From assembly GCA_027886905.1 (NCBI GenBank), contig JAPCJO010000013.1:1-36210 (forward strand): DNA of 36,210 bases. The letters run 5' to 3'. The notes beneath the pieces were generated by a model. That model worked only from the letters and a program-made list of their open reading frames with translations, was not told where the DNA came from and ran no database searches. The stretch is from Nitrososphaerota archaeon. Its GTDB lineage: Archaea; Thermoproteota; Nitrososphaeria; Nitrososphaerales; Gagatemarchaeaceae. The position numbers and the translations under genes were made by a program. Shown piece by piece: positions 15,121 to 23,991 of the stretch (the stretch's first letter is position 1; each line of letters opens with the position of its first letter).

Positions 15121-16038
15121 ATGCCTGCCGGTAAGAAGACGGCCGAGGATCCTGGCGCAAGGCTGAGAAGGCTCCTTTCGAGGAAGAGGAGCGTTGCGGT
15201 GCCGGGCGTCTTCAACCCGGCCGTGGCCTTCCTCGCCGAGGCGGCGGGCTTCGAGTGCCTCTACTTCTCGGGGGCGGCCTTCGCCAACTCCATGGGGCTC
15301 CCCGACCTCGGGGTCACCACCCTCTCAGAGGTCGCCGAGGCTGCGGGCAGAATCGCGGCGGCCGTCCCCTCGCTCCCGCTCATAGTAGACGTCGACACGG
15401 GCTTCGGAGAGGCAGTCAATGTCGCCAGGACGGTCCGCGAGATGGAGAGGGCGGGCGCGGCGGCGATTCAGATCGAGGACCAGGTCATGCCCAAGCGCTG
15501 CGGCCACCTCGGCGGGAAGGAGGTCGTCGAGCCAGAGGAGATGGCGAAGAAGATAATCGCAGCCAAGGCCGCCGCCAAGACCGAGCTCGTCATAATAGCG
15601 AGGACCGACGCCGCGGAGACCGAGGGAGTCGACGGCGCTGTCGAGAGGGCGAAGATCTACCAGGGCGCAGGCGCCGATGTCATCTTCCCGGAGGCGCTTC
15701 GGACGGCGGAGGAGTTCGCCGAGTTCGCAAGAAAGGTGAAGGGGCCCCTGCTCGCCAACATGACCGAGTTCGGAAAGACGCCCTACCTCACGGTCTCGGA
15801 CTTTTCCAAGCTCGGCGAGGGCTACAAGCTCGTGCTTTTCCCGGTGACCACCTTCCGGGTCGCGATGAAGGCGATGCGCGACGCGCTCCGGGAGCTATCA
15901 AAGGCGGGCACCCAGAAGGCCCTCCTCGACAGGATGATGACCCGAAACGAGTTCTACGAGCTCACCGACTACCCCTCTCTGGAGAGGGGCGACAGGGAGA
16001 CAGCCCGGAAGGCGTCGCGCTTGCTGCATAACCATTAA
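15121..16038 (+). CDS. prpB: Methylisocitrate lyase / PEP mutase-family lyase
   Basis: A 305-residue TIM-barrel lyase. RSVAVPGVFNPAVAFLAEAAGFECLYFSGAAFANSMGLPDLGVTTLSE is the usual opening. VDVDTGFGEAVNVARTVREMERAGAAAIQIEDQ has the metal-binding Asp residues. K125-R-C-G-H-L-G-G-K is the catalytic-cysteine motif (Cys127), and LANMTEFGKTPY is the stretch typical of methylisocitrate lyases over isocitrate lyases. It cleaves 2-methylisocitrate to pyruvate and succinate. The adjacent methylcitrate synthase gene, 30 bases downstream, supports the assignment. A TATA-like CTAAATGG lies 26 bases before the ATG. Confidence 0.9.
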   Translation: MPAGKKTAEDPGARLRRLLSRKRSVAVPGVFNPAVAFLAEAAGFECLYFSGAAFANSMGLPDLGVTTLSEVAEAAGRIAAAVPSLPLIVDVDTGFGEAVNVARTVREMERAGAAAIQIEDQVMPKRCGHLGGKEVVEPEEMAKKIIAAKAAAKTELVIIARTDAAETEGVDGAVERAKIYQGAGADVIFPEALRTAEEFAEFARKVKGPLLANMTEFGKTPYLTVSDFSKLGEGYKLVLFPVTTFRVAMKAMRDALRELSKAGTQKALLDRMMTRNEFYELTDYPSLERGDRETARKASRLLHNH

Positions 16039-16067
16039 TATCCGGATTATTCCTTCCCAACGTCGAA

Positions 16068-17180
16068 ATGGCAGAGATACTCCGGGCCCCGAAGGGGCTT
16101 GATGGAGTCGCAGTAGCGGACACTACCATTGCAAAGAGCGACGCCGACGGGACGCTCACTTATCGCGGTTATGCCATCAAGGACCTCTTCGAGAGCTCCA
16201 CCTTCGAGGAGTCTACCTACCTTATCCTCTACGGGAGGCTGCCGACGAAGGGCGAGCTGGAGGAGTTCGAGGCGAAGCTCAAGCGGTACTCGATGGTCCC
16301 TCACAACGTCTACGAGCTGGTGAAGGCGATACCCAACGAGGCGCACCAGATGGACGTGCTGCGGACGGCCGTCTCCGGCCTCGGCGCGACAGAGGGCGGG
16401 ATCTCCTCGGAGGAGCAGGAGCTCTCCATCATCGCCCAGATGCCGACCCTCGTGGCGAACTGCTACCGCTTGAACAGAGGGATGGAGCCGGCGGAGCCCG
16501 ACCCCTCGCTCAGCCTCTCCGCGAACTACCTCCACATGCTGACCGGGAAGAAGCCCTCGGACTTCGAGGCCTGGTCCTTCGAGCGGATGCTTATACTATA
16601 CCTCGAGCACGACCTCAACGCCTCGGCCTTCACGGTAAGAGTCGTCGCCTCGACCCTGGCGGACATATACTCCGCCTGCACCGCCGGGCTCGCCGCCCTC
16701 AAAGGGCCGCTCCACGGAGGGGCGAACGAGGCCGCGATGCAGATGCTGCTGAAGATTGGCACCGCCGCGAATGCCAGGCCCTACGTCCAGGAGGCGCTGG
16801 CGAAGCGCGAGAAGATAATGGGCTTCGGCCACAGGGTCTACAAGACGGTCGACCCCCGCTCGCAGCTCGCGAAGAAGCTGCTCAGGGAGCTCCTCGAGAA
16901 GCAGGGGAAGGGGCTCGAGACCTACAAGCTGTGCGAGGCCGTGGAGAGCGCCGTCTGGGAGTCCAAGAGGCTGCCCTCCAACGTCGACTTCTACGCCGCG
17001 CCCATCTTCATGACCCTCGGGATACCCATCGAGACATTCACGCCCATCTTTGCCTCGAGCAGGATCGTGGGCTGGGTCGCGCACTACAACGAGCAGCTCA
17101 TGGACAACAGGATCTACAGGCCCGACGCCACCTACATCGGCAACAAGGGGCTCAACTACGTCCCGCTCGACGCCAGATAG
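16068..17180 (+). CDS. prpC: 2-methylcitrate synthase / citrate synthase
   Basis: A 370-residue citrate synthase of the short archaeal/Gram-positive type. LDGVAVADTTIAKSDADGTLTYRGYAIKDL is the N-terminal region. His216 in HGGANEAAMQ, His255 in GFGHRVYKTVDPRS and Asp307 in VDFYAAPI are the catalytic triad. PrpC and citrate synthase cannot be told apart reliably by motifs, and many archaeal enzymes accept both acetyl- and propionyl-CoA. The call as methylcitrate synthase rests on the neighbouring prpB and prpD-type genes. A TATA-like ATTAATATC lies about 30 bases upstream, so it has its own promoter despite the short gap from prpB. Confidence 0.9.
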   Translation: MAEILRAPKGLDGVAVADTTIAKSDADGTLTYRGYAIKDLFESSTFEESTYLILYGRLPTKGELEEFEAKLKRYSMVPHNVYELVKAIPNEAHQMDVLRTAVSGLGATEGGISSEEQELSIIAQMPTLVANCYRLNRGMEPAEPDPSLSLSANYLHMLTGKKPSDFEAWSFERMLILYLEHDLNASAFTVRVVASTLADIYSACTAGLAALKGPLHGGANEAAMQMLLKIGTAANARPYVQEALAKREKIMGFGHRVYKTVDPRSQLAKKLLRELLEKQGKGLETYKLCEAVESAVWESKRLPSNVDFYAAPIFMTLGIPIETFTPIFASSRIVGWVAHYNEQLMDNRIYRPDATYIGNKGLNYVPLDAR

Positions 17181-17189
17181 GCGCCCGGG

Positions 17190-18575
17190 CTAGGCCTTCA
17201 CGACGCACGAGGCGAAGAGCGGCGACACGCCGGTCTGCTTCTCGACGGTGCGCACGAACTTCAGGACCTTCTCGACCCGCGGACCCTTCAGCACGCCCGC
17301 GACGAGGAGCCTGAACTTCTGCTCGATCTCCTCCTCCGTCATCGGGTTCCTGGGGTGGCCCCGCGGGTCGTCGACCTGCACGGCGAGCGTCGTCCCGTCG
17401 TCGAGCTTGACGGTCACCCTGTTCGGGATGCTGCCGGGATAGGCCTCGGTCAGCGCCCTGTCCTCCTTCACGATGACCTTCTTCATGAACTCCCTGACCA
17501 ACGGGTCCTTGAGCTTCCGGGCCGCATAGGTCTCGTTGTCGACCTTCCCCTCTAGGAGGGCCATAGTCACTATGTAGGGAAGGCTGTGGTCCGCCGTCTC
17601 CCTCGTCTCCGGGGCCCACTTCTCCGTGTCCTTCCCCAGTATAGAGTAGCCGGCCTCGTGGGTCTCGATGCCGACGTGGGCTATCCTTTCGAGAGGATCG
17701 CCATCTATCTTCTTCCTGATGTCGAGCGCCGCCCAGATCGCGGTCTGGGCGTGGTACTCCGCCGGGTAGAACTTCATGAAAGTATCCTCGAGCCTGAACC
17801 GCCTGCCCTTCCCGCCGAAGGACTTGACGTCGAGCTGGAAGCGGCCGGAGACCTGGTTGAAGAAGCCCATCTCGCCCTCGAAGACCGGGGAAGGCCCCGT
17901 AATCCCCTCCCTGGCGAGGAGCGCGGAGAACACGGCGTTGCGGGAGGCATTGGAGAAGGAGAACCCCTTCCACATGGAGAGCCCTCCAGCCCTCACCTGC
18001 CTCATCGTCAGGTGGGAGCTTAGCGAGATGTTAACCGCCTGGGCGAGCTCCTCCCTCGAGAGCCCCAGGAGCTTCCCAGCCGCGAGGGCTCCGGAGACGA
18101 GGCCGTAGTTGACGTGGTCCCACCCCCTGTGCCGGAGGTTCGCCGCATCGCACAGCCTGCACTGGACCTCGTAGGCGAGGACAATCGCCACGAGCAGGTC
18201 CTTCCCCGAGCGGCCCTCCATCTCCGCGGTCGCGAGGCACGCCGGGATGTTGTCGCTGGGGTGCCCCGGCTCCTTGGAGAGGTAGGTGTCGTTGAAGTCG
18301 AAGTACCTCACCATCAGCCCGTTGACGAAGGTGGCCACGTCGGGGGTGGTCTTCTTCCTGGTCCCGATGATCGTCGAGGCGCTCCCCGGATACCCGCGCT
18401 CCGCGAGGCGCCTCGCGGCCTTGACCGGGGCCTCGCCGTAAGCGCCGATGGCGCATCCCACCGCGTCCAGGATCCGCTTCTTCGCCTCCTTGATGACCTC
18501 CTCGCTCAGGTCGTCGTAGGTGAGGGACGAGGCGTACCCAGCCAACCGCTCCGAGAGGCTCATCGCGAAGCTCAT
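17190..18575 (-). CDS. prpD: MmgE/PrpD family 2-methylcitrate dehydratase
   Basis: A 461-residue MmgE/PrpD protein: ERLAGYASSLTYDDLSEEVIKEAKKRILDAVGCAIGAYGEAPV, ATFVNGLMVRYFDFNDTYL, GHPSDNIPACLATAE, AYEVQCRLCDAANLRHRGWDHVNYGLVSGALAAGKLLGLS and PAEYHAQTAIWAAL. The length is normal for the family, whose members include 2-methylcitrate dehydratase and cis-aconitate decarboxylase. It faces prpC with nine bases between stops, and its start overlaps the upstream DHFR-like gene by four bases (ATGA). With prpB and prpC it supplies the dehydration step of the methylcitrate cycle. Rehydration to methylisocitrate would need aconitase, not in this window. Confidence 0.9.
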   Translation of the reverse strand: MSFAMSLSERLAGYASSLTYDDLSEEVIKEAKKRILDAVGCAIGAYGEAPVKAARRLAERGYPGSASTIIGTRKKTTPDVATFVNGLMVRYFDFNDTYLSKEPGHPSDNIPACLATAEMEGRSGKDLLVAIVLAYEVQCRLCDAANLRHRGWDHVNYGLVSGALAAGKLLGLSREELAQAVNISLSSHLTMRQVRAGGLSMWKGFSFSNASRNAVFSALLAREGITGPSPVFEGEMGFFNQVSGRFQLDVKSFGGKGRRFRLEDTFMKFYPAEYHAQTAIWAALDIRKKIDGDPLERIAHVGIETHEAGYSILGKDTEKWAPETRETADHSLPYIVTMALLEGKVDNETYAARKLKDPLVREFMKKVIVKEDRALTEAYPGSIPNRVTVKLDDGTTLAVQVDDPRGHPRNPMTEEEIEQKFRLLVAGVLKGPRVEKVLKFVRTVEKQTGVSPLFASCVVKA

Positions 18576-19171
18576 CGGGCGACCTCGCTCTTGGAGACTC
18601 CGCCCCGCGGCCTGTAGGTCAGGAGCACCACGCCCGAGCCGAACGCCTTCGAGTCAGCGAGGTCCAACACCTGCGCCGTTTGGATGTCGTCCCCGAAGAG
18701 GCGCTTACCGCTGCCGAGGATGATCGGATACACCATGAGGCGGTATTCGTCAACCAAATCGTCGTTCATCAGAGTCATCACGAGTTCGGCGCTGCCGAAA
18801 ACGAGGATATCTTGGCCCGGCTGCTCTTTGAGCTTCTTTACTTCTTCCGCTACGTTCCCACTGATCACCCTCGAATTCTTCCACTCTGCCTTGTCCAAGG
18901 TCGTCGAGACGACATACTTTGGCAAGCTGTTCATCCTGTCCGCAAAGCCCGCGTCGTCTTTCATCGACGGCCAGGCCTTCGCGAAACCCTGGTAGGTCAC
19001 TCGCCCGAGCAGTAGGGCTCCGCCCGCCAAAAGCTCGTCGAGCTTGTACTTTCCGCCCTCGGGGCTCATGAATTTGAAGGTCCAGCCACCATGCTTGGTC
19101 TTCTCAGCGCCGCCGGGGTCCTCCATCACGCCGTCCAGCGAGACGAACTCACTCACTATGAGCTTCCGCAT
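18572..19171 (-). CDS. Dihydrofolate reductase / RibD C-terminal-fold protein
   Basis: About 199 residues: MRKLIVSEFVSLDGVMEDPGG at the N-terminus, ALLLGRVTYQGFAKAWPS and ILVFGSAELVMTLMNDDLVDEYRLMVYPIILGSGKRLF. This is the YyaP/YwjB-like branch of the RibD_C/DHFR fold, abundant in soil microbes and without a defined reaction. A TTG at 19183 is possible, but the ATG at 19171 lies 26-30 bases from a TATA-like CCTTATCC and directly precedes the conserved strand, so I use it. Its stop overlaps the prpD start (ATGA), so the two are co-transcribed even though their functions have no obvious link. Confidence 0.9.
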   Translation of the reverse strand: MRKLIVSEFVSLDGVMEDPGGAEKTKHGGWTFKFMSPEGGKYKLDELLAGGALLLGRVTYQGFAKAWPSMKDDAGFADRMNSLPKYVVSTTLDKAEWKNSRVISGNVAEEVKKLKEQPGQDILVFGSAELVMTLMNDDLVDEYRLMVYPIILGSGKRLFGDDIQTAQVLDLADSKAFGSGVVLLTYRPRGGVSKSEVAR

Positions 19172-19204
19172 GACATTCCTCAAGTCAGTCAGTCGGATAA
19201 GGAT

Positions 19205-20215
19205 TCAAACGGTCCTCTTGCGCGGCCTGACCCGCGCCCCCTTCGACCCGAGCAGGGAGTTAGCCGCCTCGTCGATCGTGAGCCCGTGCTTCGCGACGTC
19301 TTCGGCGAGTCCCTCGACCCTCGAGTCCGCCCTTGCCTCAAAGTCCACTAGGACCCTTCTCCTCGCTAGCTCCGTTATCATCCCCCTTATGCCCTTCAGC
19401 CTGATCGCGTCTCCAGCCTCCGAGGGCGACGAGAGGAACCGCCCCCTGATGCGCTCCAGGACGTCCACCACCTTGTCTATCCCCTCCCTCTTAGCCGCCG
19501 AGACCTTCAGCACGGACGGGTTCCGCCCCTTGAAGTCCCTCGCCATCGCCAGGAGGTCGACGACCATGTCGTCGGCCCCCGGGAGGTCCGCCTTGTTGAC
19601 CACGTAGACGTCCCCTATCTCCATCAGGCCCGCCTTGGAGGCCTGCACGTCGTCTCCCAGCCCGGGCATCAGCACCACCATCACTGCGTGCGCCACGCGA
19701 ACCACGTCGGTGTCAGACTGACCGATGCCCACGGTCTCGACCATGACGACGTCCATCCCCGCCGCGTCGAGGAGCTGTATGACGTCGGCCACCGCCCCCG
19801 AGAGCCCGCCGGCCCAGCCGCGCGACGCCATGCTCCTGATGTACACCCCCTCGTCCATCGTGTGGTCGACCATCCTCACCCTGTCGCCAAGGAGCGCCCC
19901 GCCGGTTATGGGGCTCGTGGGGTCGATCGCGACTATCCCGACCTTGAGCCCCTTCTTCCTGTAGCTCTCGGTGAGCCTGTCCACCAGGCTGCTCTTCCCC
20001 GTCCCGGGCGGACCGGTGACCCCGACTACGAACGCGTGCCCGAGCCTCGGGCCTATGGCCCTGAGGAGCCCGGACGACCCTGCACCGTCGTTCTCGACCA
20101 AGGTGATCGCCTTCGCCACGGCCCTCCTGTCGCCCTTCGCAAGGCGAGCCGCGAGTTCCTTGGTGTCCAAGCCTGTGTCTACGGGATGTCGTGCCGCCGC
20201 TCTCGAAATAAACAT
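19205..20215 (-). CDS. meaB: Methylmalonyl-CoA mutase-associated GTPase MeaB
   Basis: A 336-residue G3E-family GTPase. The P-loop is G68-PPGTGKSS, and AIDPTSPITGGALLGDRVRMVDHTMDEGVYIRSMASRGWAGGLSGA is the long signature region of MeaB/ArgK. VETVGIGQSD is the switch II base, VNKAD the G4 motif, and a helical C-terminal tail completes the protein. MeaB loads adenosylcobalamin onto methylmalonyl-CoA mutase and guards it from inactivation. Both mutase subunits are encoded within four kilobases downstream on the other strand. The older 'ArgK/LAO transport' label for this family is misleading. A broken VOC gene lies just upstream on the same strand. Confidence 0.95.
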   Translation of the reverse strand: MFISRAAARHPVDTGLDTKELAARLAKGDRRAVAKAITLVENDGAGSSGLLRAIGPRLGHAFVVGVTGPPGTGKSSLVDRLTESYRKKGLKVGIVAIDPTSPITGGALLGDRVRMVDHTMDEGVYIRSMASRGWAGGLSGAVADVIQLLDAAGMDVVMVETVGIGQSDTDVVRVAHAVMVVLMPGLGDDVQASKAGLMEIGDVYVVNKADLPGADDMVVDLLAMARDFKGRNPSVLKVSAAKREGIDKVVDVLERIRGRFLSSPSEAGDAIRLKGIRGMITELARRRVLVDFEARADSRVEGLAEDVAKHGLTIDEAANSLLGSKGARVRPRKRTV

Positions 20216-20244
20216 GACCTTCCCGCTTCCATCCGCCCCGGTCG

Positions 20245-20692
20245 TCAGGCCGCCTTTTGCGGCCCGGCGTCCTCATCGACGCTGTAGATGTCCAGCCAGA
20301 TTCCCTCGCATCCCATCACGAACGCGACGTGCCACTTCCCTTCGTGGACCGGGCCTATCTCCACCGGATATCCGGCGTCGCCGAGCCTCTTCAGCGTCCC
20401 CGCAAAATCCTTGACCTTCATGCCCAAGTGGTCGAGCTTCCCCCTCGACGAATTCCGTGTGATGGGGCGAGCCCGGGGCGTACTAGTTCAGCTCCAGGTA
20501 GTGGTCGTCGCCGTCGAACCCGAGGTTCGCGAACACGCCCTCGTTCCAGTCTGCCTCGACCCGCGCCCGGAACCTCATCCCCATGACGTTGGTGAAAAAC
20601 TCAATTGCCTTGTCGAGGTCTCGCACGCGAAGGCCCGTGTACCCGAACTTTATCCCAGGGTCCATCATTGCCGCGCTCTCGGCCTTGACCAC
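20245..20692 (-). pseudogene. VOC-superfamily (glyoxalase-like) gene with amber codon and frameshift
   Basis: The first frame reads FGYTGLRVRDLDKAIEFFTNVMGMRF and runs to DDHYLELN, then TAG at 20485-20483. Reading through gives YAPGSPHHTEFVEGE. The frame then breaks near 20436, and a second frame continues LDHLGMKVKDFAGTLKRLGDAGYPVEIGP...IWLDIYSVDE. Family members commonly read LELNWY at the stop, so TGG has become TAG. Two independent lesions argue for real decay over a single miscall. The position beside meaB hints at methylmalonyl-CoA epimerase. However, the first metal-ligand His is replaced (GYTGL where HIGI is expected) and the LELNWY...LDHLG pattern fits generic glyoxalase-like VOC proteins better. 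Confidence 0.75.
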
Positions 20693-20760
20693 GGTTTGGG
20701 CCTTCCTCCCGAAGTCGATCCCGCGAAAGCATATGACCGCAGCCTATAGCGTGGGCATCG

Positions 20761-21444
20761 TTGGCCGACTTCCATTGGAGAGTACGGAGGGCCTCCGCCA
20801 TAGGGCGCTTCTCCGACGGCCTCGTCGTCCAGGGCGGGACTCGCGGGCTCCTGCAACTCTCGGTCTGCCGGGCCTCCGCCCGCCGAGTCAACTCGGGCGA
20901 CTTTCGCCTCCTCGGCCCCCTCGCGGCCGCGTGCACCTCCGAGGGGATAAGGAGGGACACCGGCATCATAAGCTGGCTCCACTGGCCCAACCTCGTCACC
21001 ATCGAAGGGCGGGTCGTAGCGATGACGTCGCTCTCCCTGACCCAGCCCGTGGAGCCCGGCTCCAAGGCCCAGGTCGTCTTCGGGGTCTTGGTGAACTGCT
21101 CCGCCAGCGTGCCTTCCTCGTTCCCGTCGGGGCTCCCCGCCGTGTCCATCCTCGAGGCACTAGGGGTCGAGGTAGACGCCGGCCTCCTGCGGGACAAGGT
21201 CCTCCACGCGCTCGACTGGTATTTCGCCGAGTGGGAGAGAGGGATGCACAGGAAGCTCGTCGAAAGGATGGAGCCCACCATCTCCTGGCTGGGGAGGGAC
21301 GTCCGGGTCAGGACGACCGACGCCAAGGTCCTTACGGGCAAGGCCGAGGCCATCGACGACCAAGGCTCGCTGCTGCTCGACCGGAGGGGCGTGACCCTCA
21401 CCGTCCCAGCGGCTACGGTGGAGCTCGTCACGGCAGTCAAGTGA
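20761..21444 (+). CDS. Divergent biotin-protein ligase (BirA-like)
   Basis: A 227-residue protein. [22 protein letters not shown] followed by [14 protein letters not shown] and [22 protein letters not shown] parallels the BPL/LplA catalytic core, where WPND-x-x-x-x-GRKLAG binds the acyl-adenylate. The C-terminal [31 protein letters not shown] matches the small BPL C-terminal domain. The usual GRGRxG loop is not visible, so the enzyme is divergent and could prefer another cofactor. The first in-frame start is the TTG at 20761. It stands 60 bases before the methylmalonyl-CoA mutase gene, which fits biotin loading of a propionyl-CoA carboxylase in the same pathway. No carboxylase gene is in view. 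Confidence 0.62.
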   Translation: MADFHWRVRRASAIGRFSDGLVVQGGTRGLLQLSVCRASARRVNSGDFRLLGPLAAACTSEGIRRDTGIISWLHWPNLVTIEGRVVAMTSLSLTQPVEPGSKAQVVFGVLVNCSASVPSSFPSGLPAVSILEALGVEVDAGLLRDKVLHALDWYFAEWERGMHRKLVERMEPTISWLGRDVRVRTTDAKVLTGKAEAIDDQGSLLLDRRGVTLTVPAATVELVTAVK

Positions 21445-21505
21445 CGAACTCCTCTTCGCAGAAATGCACACTTTTATCAGGAACCCAGCGGGCGCCCTCC
21501 CAGCG

Positions 21506-23263
21506 ATGCTCTCCAGCGCGAAGGACCAGTATTGGGGCGCCAAGGCCAAAGAGGTCTCCGCGAAGCGGAAGAAGACTGCTGCGGTCTTCGACCGCAGGAC
21601 GCTGAGGGACATGAAGGCCGGCTATGACCGCTGGCTAAACGAGGTCTACTCGCCCTGGGTCGCCGGCGCGCCCGAGACCAAGGAGCGGTTCGAGACCGCG
21701 TCGGGAGTCTCGTTGAAGCCCGTGTACACGCCCGAGGACATCGCCTCCCTCTCGCAGTCAGACCTCGCCCTCCCCGGGGTCTATCCCTACACCAGGGGTG
21801 TCTACCCCTCCATGTACCGGGGGCGGCAGTGGACGATGAGGATGTTCTCTGGCTTCGGGACCCCGGAGGACACGAACAAGAGGCTCAAGCTCCTCCTCGA
21901 GCACGGCGAGACAGGGCTCAGCGTGGCCTTCGACATGCCCACCCTCTACGGCGTTGACTGCGACTCGCAGAAGGCCCACGGGGAGGTCGGCAGGTGCGGG
22001 GTCAACGTCTCCTCGCTCCGCGACATGGAGGCCATCTTCGACGGGATCCCCCTCGACAAGGTCAGTACCTCTATGACAATCAACGCCCCAGCCGCCATCC
22101 TCACCGCGATGTACGCGGGGGTCGCAAAGGGGAGGGGCATACCCCTGCAGTCTCTCAAGGGGACGGTGCAGGCGGACATGTTGAAGGAATTCATAGCCCA
22201 GAAGGAGTGGGTCTACCCGCCGGAGGCCCACCTGCGGATAGTCAGGGACATGATGCTCTACTGCACCAAACACATGCCCCAGTGGAACTACGTGAGCATC
22301 AGCGGGTACCACATCCGCGAGGCGGGCTCGAGCGCCGTCCAGGAGCTGGCCTTCACGCTCGCTGACGGCTTCGGCCACGTGGAGCTCGGCATCGAGGCTG
22401 GGCTCCAGGTCGACGACTTCGCCCCGCGCCTGAGCTTCTTCTTCAACTCAACCATGGACTTCTTCGAGGAGATAGCAAAATTCCGGGCCGCCAGGAGGAT
22501 ATGGGCGACCGTCCTGCGCGAGAGATACGGGGCGAAGAAGGCCCGCAGCCTCCTGATGAGGTTCCACACCCAGACCTCTGGCGCCTCCCTCACGTGGCAG
22601 CAGCCCTACAACAACGTGGTCAGGACGGCCCTCGAGGCTCTCGCCGCCGTCCTAGGGGGGACGCAGTCGCTCCACACCAACTCCTACGACGAGGCGATGG
22701 CGCTCCCTACGGAGCACGCCGTCCAGGTGGCGCTCCGGACCCAGCAGATAATCGCCGAGGAGACGGGCGTGACCAGCGTAATGGACCCGCTCGGCGGATC
22801 ATATTACGTGGAATGGCTCACCGATAAGCTCGAGGAGGAGGCCTATCGCTACTTCGACAGGATAGAGAGGGCCGGGGGGATACTCGGCGCGATAAAGTCG
22901 GGATACCTCCAGCGCGAGATAGCCGAGAACGCCTACCGCCTCTCGAAGAGGGTCGAGAGCGGGGAGGATGCGGTGGTCGGCGTGAACAAGTACACAGCGA
23001 AGGAGGAGGCGCGCATCACCACACTGAAGATAGACTTCAAGGCCCAGCGGAGGCAGATAGAGCGCATCCGCAAGGTAAAGTCCCAGAGGGACGACCGGAA
23101 GGTGAAAACCCTCCTTGAAAAGCTGCGGAAGGCCTACGAGGACCCGAAGGCGAACTCCATGTACCCTCTGCTCGATGCCGTCTCCGCCTACGCCACACTG
23201 GGAGAGCTCGTGGGCGTCGGGAAGGAGATTTTCGGCGGATGGAAAGAGCCCGTCCTCGTCTAG
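21506..23263 (+). CDS. mcmA1: Methylmalonyl-CoA mutase, catalytic (large) subunit
   Basis: A 585-residue catalytic TIM-barrel subunit without the cobalamin domain, as in two-gene archaeal mutases. [143 protein letters not shown] are typical in register with known enzymes (spelled here only in part). An upstream ATG at 21464 is open, but a TATA-like TTTTATCA lies at 21471-21478, so the ATG at 21506 is the likely leaderless start. It interconverts (R)-methylmalonyl-CoA and succinyl-CoA together with the B12 subunit at 23992. Confidence 0.95.
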   Translation: MLSSAKDQYWGAKAKEVSAKRKKTAAVFDRRTLRDMKAGYDRWLNEVYSPWVAGAPETKERFETASGVSLKPVYTPEDIASLSQSDLALPGVYPYTRGVYPSMYRGRQWTMRMFSGFGTPEDTNKRLKLLLEHGETGLSVAFDMPTLYGVDCDSQKAHGEVGRCGVNVSSLRDMEAIFDGIPLDKVSTSMTINAPAAILTAMYAGVAKGRGIPLQSLKGTVQADMLKEFIAQKEWVYPPEAHLRIVRDMMLYCTKHMPQWNYVSISGYHIREAGSSAVQELAFTLADGFGHVELGIEAGLQVDDFAPRLSFFFNSTMDFFEEIAKFRAARRIWATVLRERYGAKKARSLLMRFHTQTSGASLTWQQPYNNVVRTALEALAAVLGGTQSLHTNSYDEAMALPTEHAVQVALRTQQIIAEETGVTSVMDPLGGSYYVEWLTDKLEEEAYRYFDRIERAGGILGAIKSGYLQREIAENAYRLSKRVESGEDAVVGVNKYTAKEEARITTLKIDFKAQRRQIERIRKVKSQRDDRKVKTLLEKLRKAYEDPKANSMYPLLDAVSAYATLGELVGVGKEIFGGWKEPVLV

Positions 23264-23264
23264 G

Positions 23265-23876
23265 CTAAACGCCGCTCGCGCCCTCGGGCCGTCTCAGGAA
23301 GTGCTCGAACATCCTGCGGTGGTAGTCGTATAGGACCAGGAAGGGTCTGTCCTTGACCTCGACTATCGAGAGCGCGGCGTAGGCCGGATGAAACACGTAG
23401 TACTTCTCCGCCTTCACCCTTCGCTCGACCACGACCTCGAGCATAGCCGTTATCACGTCGCCGTGGGACACCACCAAAACGTTCCCGGTCGCTTCCCTCT
23501 TGATCGTCTCGACTGCGCGGCCTATCCTGCCTTGGAGCTCCGTGTTCGTCTCTGAGAATGCCTCAGGGCTCGTCAGTATGTGGTGCCTTCCCTTCTTCCC
23601 GACGAACTTGGGCTTGAGCTTGGCTTCCGTCAGGTCCTCGAGGCTCTTCACCTTGAGCTTGTGCGGGGCAGCCAGTATCTTCGCGGTCTCGACGGCCCGA
23701 AACACCGGGCTGCTGTAGGCCGCGTCAATCCTCACCTTCGACAGGGCCTTGGCGATGAACGAGGCCTCCTTCACCCCTTTCTTGGTGAGGGGATAGTCCA
23801 GCGGGCCGGCGTCTATGTCCTCCTCGTTGGCCTCTGTCTCCCCGTGCCTCACCACGAAGAGATATTCTACCCCCAT
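23265..23876 (-). CDS. Histidine phosphatase (phosphoglycerate mutase-like) family protein
   Basis: A 203-residue protein with the VVRHGETEANEE phosphohistidine motif at residues 8-19, LTKKGVKEASFIAKAL, AYSSPVFRAVETAKIL and the second catalytic His in VVSHGDVITAML. It is a cofactor-independent-of-metal histidine phosphatase; the family covers phosphoglycerate mutases, cobalamin-pathway CobC phosphatases and broad phosphatases. A CobC-like role would suit the B12-dependent mutase genes on both sides, but motifs do not decide this. It is encoded opposite to the mutase subunits, separating them, and ends one base after the large-subunit gene. Confidence 0.9.
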   Translation of the reverse strand: MGVEYLFVVRHGETEANEEDIDAGPLDYPLTKKGVKEASFIAKALSKVRIDAAYSSPVFRAVETAKILAAPHKLKVKSLEDLTEAKLKPKFVGKKGRHHILTSPEAFSETNTELQGRIGRAVETIKREATGNVLVVSHGDVITAMLEVVVERRVKAEKYYVFHPAYAALSIVEVKDRPFLVLYDYHRRMFEHFLRRPEGASGV

Positions 23877-23991
23877 CGCCCTTCGTTCGCGCTCTGCAGC
23901 GGAAGCTTACTTAAACTCCCTCGGGCGATTATCGCGAATCCGGGGATTGCTACAGAACACTTTTTCTAAGGGGCGGGCCGCTCGCCGCCCA

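Noticed and set aside
20245-20692. Naming the broken VOC gene as methylmalonyl-CoA epimerase
   Set aside because: Position beside meaB is suggestive, but the first metal-ligand His is absent and the motif pattern matches generic glyoxalase-like VOC proteins.
21464-21505. Fourteen extra N-terminal residues for the mutase large subunit
   Set aside because: A TATA-like TTTTATCA lies within this stretch, so it is probably promoter sequence.
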